Positions 61,912 to 64,000 of a DNA stretch of 64,000 bases are shown here, piece after piece. The translations under genes and the position numbers were made by a program. Positions within the stretch are counted from its first letter, which is position 1; every line of letters starts with the position of its first letter. The notes beneath the pieces are model-generated. The model did no database searches and had not been told where the DNA came from. It saw only the letters and a list, made by a program, of their open reading frames with translations. Origin of the DNA: Spirochaetae bacterium HGW-Spirochaetae-2. GTDB taxonomy: Bacteria > Spirochaetota > Spirochaetia > Sphaerochaetales > Sphaerochaetaceae. Location of the stretch: positions 24,033 through 88,032 of the forward strand of contig PGXW01000012.1 of the NCBI GenBank assembly GCA_002839355.1, in the 5' to 3' direction.

Positions 61912-62451
61912 TTATTCTCCTAAATTTTTCCTTATTGCTTCGTCAACGACGGTTTTTGCAATAGAAGATTTTTCTATCTGTTGTGTGATCGAATCATGGG
62001 ATTGGAATATTCCCTTGTTTGCATAGCGATTCATTGTCTCTGATGTATCCTTTTGTAACCTTCGGTATGACAACAATGTGATTTCCATCATGCCAATTTT
62101 TTCCGTGAATTCATCTTCTGATATTTTTCCAAGTCTTACGTCCCGTAAGAGTTCATAGGTTTGCTCAAATTCGGGATTGATAACCGGAAAATCTTTCGGG
62201 ATTAACCCTTTCTTCGAGTACTCTTTGAATAGTTCCAAGTATTCACTTAGGATCGATTCAGCCTTTCCTGCCAGTTCTAGAAAATCGCTAAGCACCGAGT
62301 CATCCATGGTAACTACAAGCGAAACCACGGATCGTAATACCTGACTCATAGATGGACGACTTGCAATAATGGAGTTTTCTCCATAGAGCATGATGCGGTC
62401 TACAAAGGCATCTTTGATTTCATCATTCAATTCAAATGGTATTCTAGCCAC
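61912..62451 (-). CDS. Putative DNA-binding regulator of element 2
   Basis: A 179-residue protein. A GTG start at 62,449-62,451 with AAAAGGAG is preferred; an upstream ATG would place the protein through its own promoter repeats. The N-terminus (ARIPFELNDEIKDAFVDR ... PSMSQVLRSVVS) suits a ribbon-helix-helix or small partition/copy-control protein. The remainder is helical. Upstream TTGTACA repeats are its likely operators. Confidence 0.6.
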   Translation of the reverse strand: MARIPFELNDEIKDAFVDRIMLYGENSIIASRPSMSQVLRSVVSLVVTMDDSVLSDFLELAGKAESILSEYLELFKEYSKKGLIPKDFPVINPEFEQTYELLRDVRLGKISEDEFTEKIGMMEITLLSYRRLQKDTSETMNRYANKGIFQSHDSITQQIEKSSIAKTVVDEAIRKNLGE

Positions 62452-62463
62452 CCTAATCTCCTT

Positions 62464-62541
62464 TTGTACAAATTTATCAATATTTTGTACATCTAGACTT
62501 ACAATAATACGACATGTACAAGATGTCAACACTTTTGTACA
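62464..62541 (-). promoter_or_regulatory. Promoter with four TGTACA repeats
   Basis: TTGTACA at 62,464, 62,485 and 62,535 and ATGTACA at 62,514. The pairs are 21 bp apart. On the minus strand TTGACA, 17 bp, TATTGT overlaps the 62,514 copy. This looks like an autoregulated operator array or iterons. Confidence 0.65.
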
Positions 62542-62675
62542 AAATTTAATTTTCAATAGAAATATCATTAGTTTTATTTGTGTAATGAATTCTTATATGT
62601 TACGTTGTGAGCGATTTTATCAGTTTTTATGCCAAGTAATTATCATTCATAATGAATGCCTGAGGGAGAAATGTA

Positions 62676-63521
62676 ATGGCTCGTAAAAATATTTTTGAAC
62701 AATTATGTGATTTTGATCTATCGCAAGAACTTAAAGTCATCGATAAACTCATTAATGAAAACTACGTTCAAGTTGGTAGAGGGTTGAGTGGTACTGTAGT
62801 TGATACGATTGTAAACTTCTTTGATCAAAAGGTTCACCGATGGGCAGGGAGGAATACTTCCGTTTCGAATTCTGATATTCGAAGAAGATTAAATATTGAC
62901 AAAATTCTTAATAAAAGCCAAATCGAGATCGAAGAAGGGCTGGCATATCTGGAATATGCTTTCAATGTAATGGAACAATTTAGGAAATATTTTGAGGATA
63001 GATTCTATGAAATAACGAATCTCGATTTGGCAAATGATAATTGCCAAAAAATTAGTGAGAGGCTTGGATTTTCGTTCTTCCATGATAATATTATTGACAC
63101 ATACATATTAGCTCCAGAAAATCCTTCTGCTTTAGTAGTTGCAGAACTTCTTTCAGAGGAGACTTCAACATTACTAATGAAATATCATCATTATTTACTT
63201 AAAGGCGATTTACAGAAGAAGAGGGATATCCTTTTAGCGATGGGTGATAAATACGAACCTCTTATTGAAGAGTTTAAGGCTTTAAATCAGACTGAACTTC
63301 AAAGGGATATTAGCTTTTGTCTTAATAAATTGCACATCAGGCATAATAATAAGAAAGGTGCAAAAACATTTCCTCCTACTGAAGATATGCCAGATTCAGA
63401 ATTAGAAGAATGGTATGACAGAACATATGATTTATTACTACTAGGGTTTATGTATCACGATTATTTAATAAATAAAAAGGGGTTGGTTCATCAACTAAGA
63501 GTTCGGAAAGATAAAAATTGA
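62676..63521 (+). CDS. Unrecognised protein, possible abortive-infection gene
   Basis: A 281-residue, AT-rich gene in cargo position next to the right end of element 2. Helical product with a C-terminal LNKLHIRHNNKKGAKTFPPT segment; the RHN group resembles some HEPN motifs, but the match is weak. ATG after GAGGGAG. It is separated from the RT gene by the replication genes, so joint function is uncertain. Confidence 0.5.
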   Translation: MARKNIFEQLCDFDLSQELKVIDKLINENYVQVGRGLSGTVVDTIVNFFDQKVHRWAGRNTSVSNSDIRRRLNIDKILNKSQIEIEEGLAYLEYAFNVMEQFRKYFEDRFYEITNLDLANDNCQKISERLGFSFFHDNIIDTYILAPENPSALVVAELLSEETSTLLMKYHHYLLKGDLQKKRDILLAMGDKYEPLIEEFKALNQTELQRDISFCLNKLHIRHNNKKGAKTFPPTEDMPDSELEEWYDRTYDLLLLGFMYHDYLINKKGLVHQLRVRKDKN

Positions 63522-63546
63522 AGCCTGTAATTAATATTGATCAACA

Positions 63547-63565
63547 TGACAACAAAATGACAACA
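63547..63565. repeat. TGACAACA repeats at the right end of element 2
   Basis: Two copies, 11 bp apart, 140 bp inside the third attachment site. They mirror the repeats beside the integrase gene. Confidence 0.6.
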
Positions 63566-63706
63566 AAAAACCTAATTATGAAGAATGAAGATTAATAAAG
63601 ATTTAGTATAAAAGATAAATTAAGAATTTTTAAATCTATATATTTTAATTAAATAATAACTACTAATTATAAATTATGAATAATTCTAATAAATGGTCAT
63701 AATGGC

Positions 63707-63748
63707 TTCCCAAGCTCGTGACGAGGGTTCGACTCCCTTCAGACGCTT
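63707..63748 (+). repeat. Attachment site copy 3 (attR, boundary with host DNA)
   Basis: Identical 42-bp tRNA-Gly 3' end. The downstream sequence is the original chromosomal flank, including a terminator 38 bp on. Confidence 0.92.
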
Positions 63749-63786
63749 GCTTTTTCTCGTTATACAGGGGCGTTGGGTTGCATGTG

Positions 63787-63825
63787 GAGAATCGTGTAGA
63801 AATACACGGTTCTCTGCTTTTTTTT
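63787..63825 (+). terminator. Original tRNA-Gly terminator, displaced by both elements
   Basis: A 12-bp stem GAGAATCGTGTA/TACACGGTTCTC (one G-T) with a GAAA loop, then TGCTTTTTTTT. It is in the right place behind a tRNA 3' end but is 45.5 kb from the functional tRNA. Confidence 0.85.
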
Positions 63826-64000
63826 CCCCAGCTGGTGCGGCATCCTTCGAGCGAAGTATCGGCAAACTCCATTTCCCTTCAGACCTTTGCCCTGCCACAA
63901 CTGATTTTTCCGCGCGAACAAGACCGTGATTCCGTTATTCAAGACCGCCGTTCCGTACAACAAGACCATTTGATCGTCTGATACAATTCCGCACATAAAG
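63826..64000. other. Host intergenic DNA at the window edge
   Basis: No gene supported. It contains three short imperfect repeats (CAAGACCG/CAAGACCA with TTCCGT between, about 63,919-63,969) of unknown meaning. Confidence 0.35.

Larger units (their letters stand above)
57421..63748 (+). mobile_element. Element 2: 6.3-kb satellite-like or mobilizable element
   Basis: Bounded by copies 2 and 3 of the 42-bp repeat. It encodes integrase, reverse transcriptase, HUH-type Rep, excisionase-like HTH protein, a putative regulator with iterons and one unknown gene. No structural or conjugation genes. AT-rich relative to the host. It may be a phage satellite or a small integrative mobilizable element that replicates by rolling circle. 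Confidence 0.85.

Noticed and set aside
18197..63748. CRISPR arrays
   Set aside because: No regularly spaced repeat-spacer structure was seen. The repeats present are att sites, arm sites and iterons.
63760..63996. A 78-codon minus-strand frame at the window end
   Set aside because: It runs through the tRNA terminator and short repeats and has no ribosome site. It is likely non-coding.

Overview
The window looks like chromosomal DNA of an anaerobic, fermentative bacterium carrying two mobile elements end to end. The host part (about 1-18,240, plus the last 250 bases) is GC-rich. It encodes a trimer/tetramer-type electron-bifurcating [FeFe]-hydrogenase next to a Rex redox regulator. The gene style suggests a Spirochaetota lineage (Sphaerochaeta-like), but that is inference: no rRNA or marker gene fixes the taxon.

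Host region. A partial era GTPase gene (minus) faces clpP, a long MFS transporter with a soluble tail and an EEP-fold lipoprotein. The minus-strand rex gene diverges from the hydrogenase operon hndA - HATPase - hndB - hndC - hydA (5,658-10,713), which has a good sigma70-type promoter and a rho-independent terminator. Minus-strand transport genes follow: a UMF1-type MFS, a stand-alone sugar-ABC ATPase and an iron/phosphonate-type ABC operon (binding protein, fused permease, ATPase). The host region ends in a tRNA-Gly(CCC) with its own promoter.

Element 1 (about 18,197-57,462) is a roughly 39-kb siphovirus-type prophage integrated into the 3' half of the tRNA-Gly gene. From the left: integrase; a leftward accessory block (three-Cys-motif radical SAM protein plus TcmP partner, small zinc-ribbon, HEPN-like protein, P-loop protein); a TTG-start repressor and a divergent operator; an early operon with an Acb2/Tad1-like sponge domain, an O-like replication protein with internal iterons and a DnaC-like loader; an AT-rich 'moron' insert (DUF488 and dual-OB-like pair, HNH protein, tRNA-like RNA plus HEPN protein); then terminase, portal, protease, capsid, connectors, tail tube, frameshifted tail chaperone, tape measure, tail/fibre genes, small membrane proteins and an Rz/Rz1-like pair. 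A two-gene HD-phosphohydrolase cassette lies at the right end.

Element 2 (about 57,421-63,748) is a 6.3-kb satellite-like or mobilizable element using the same target. It has its own integrase, a defence-type reverse transcriptase, a rolling-circle (HUH) Rep, an excisionase-like HTH protein, a putative autoregulated DNA-binding protein with iterated operators and an unrecognised, possibly abortive-infection gene. The 42-bp tRNA end occurs three times (18,197, 57,421 and 63,707). The original tRNA terminator now appears to lie 45 kb away, at 63,787.

Most unusual are three tRNA-like sequences in the prophage (25,662, 27,715 and 36,106). They keep acceptor and T arms but have no normal anticodon loop. 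The third has its own promoter and sits directly upstream of a HEPN-domain gene.
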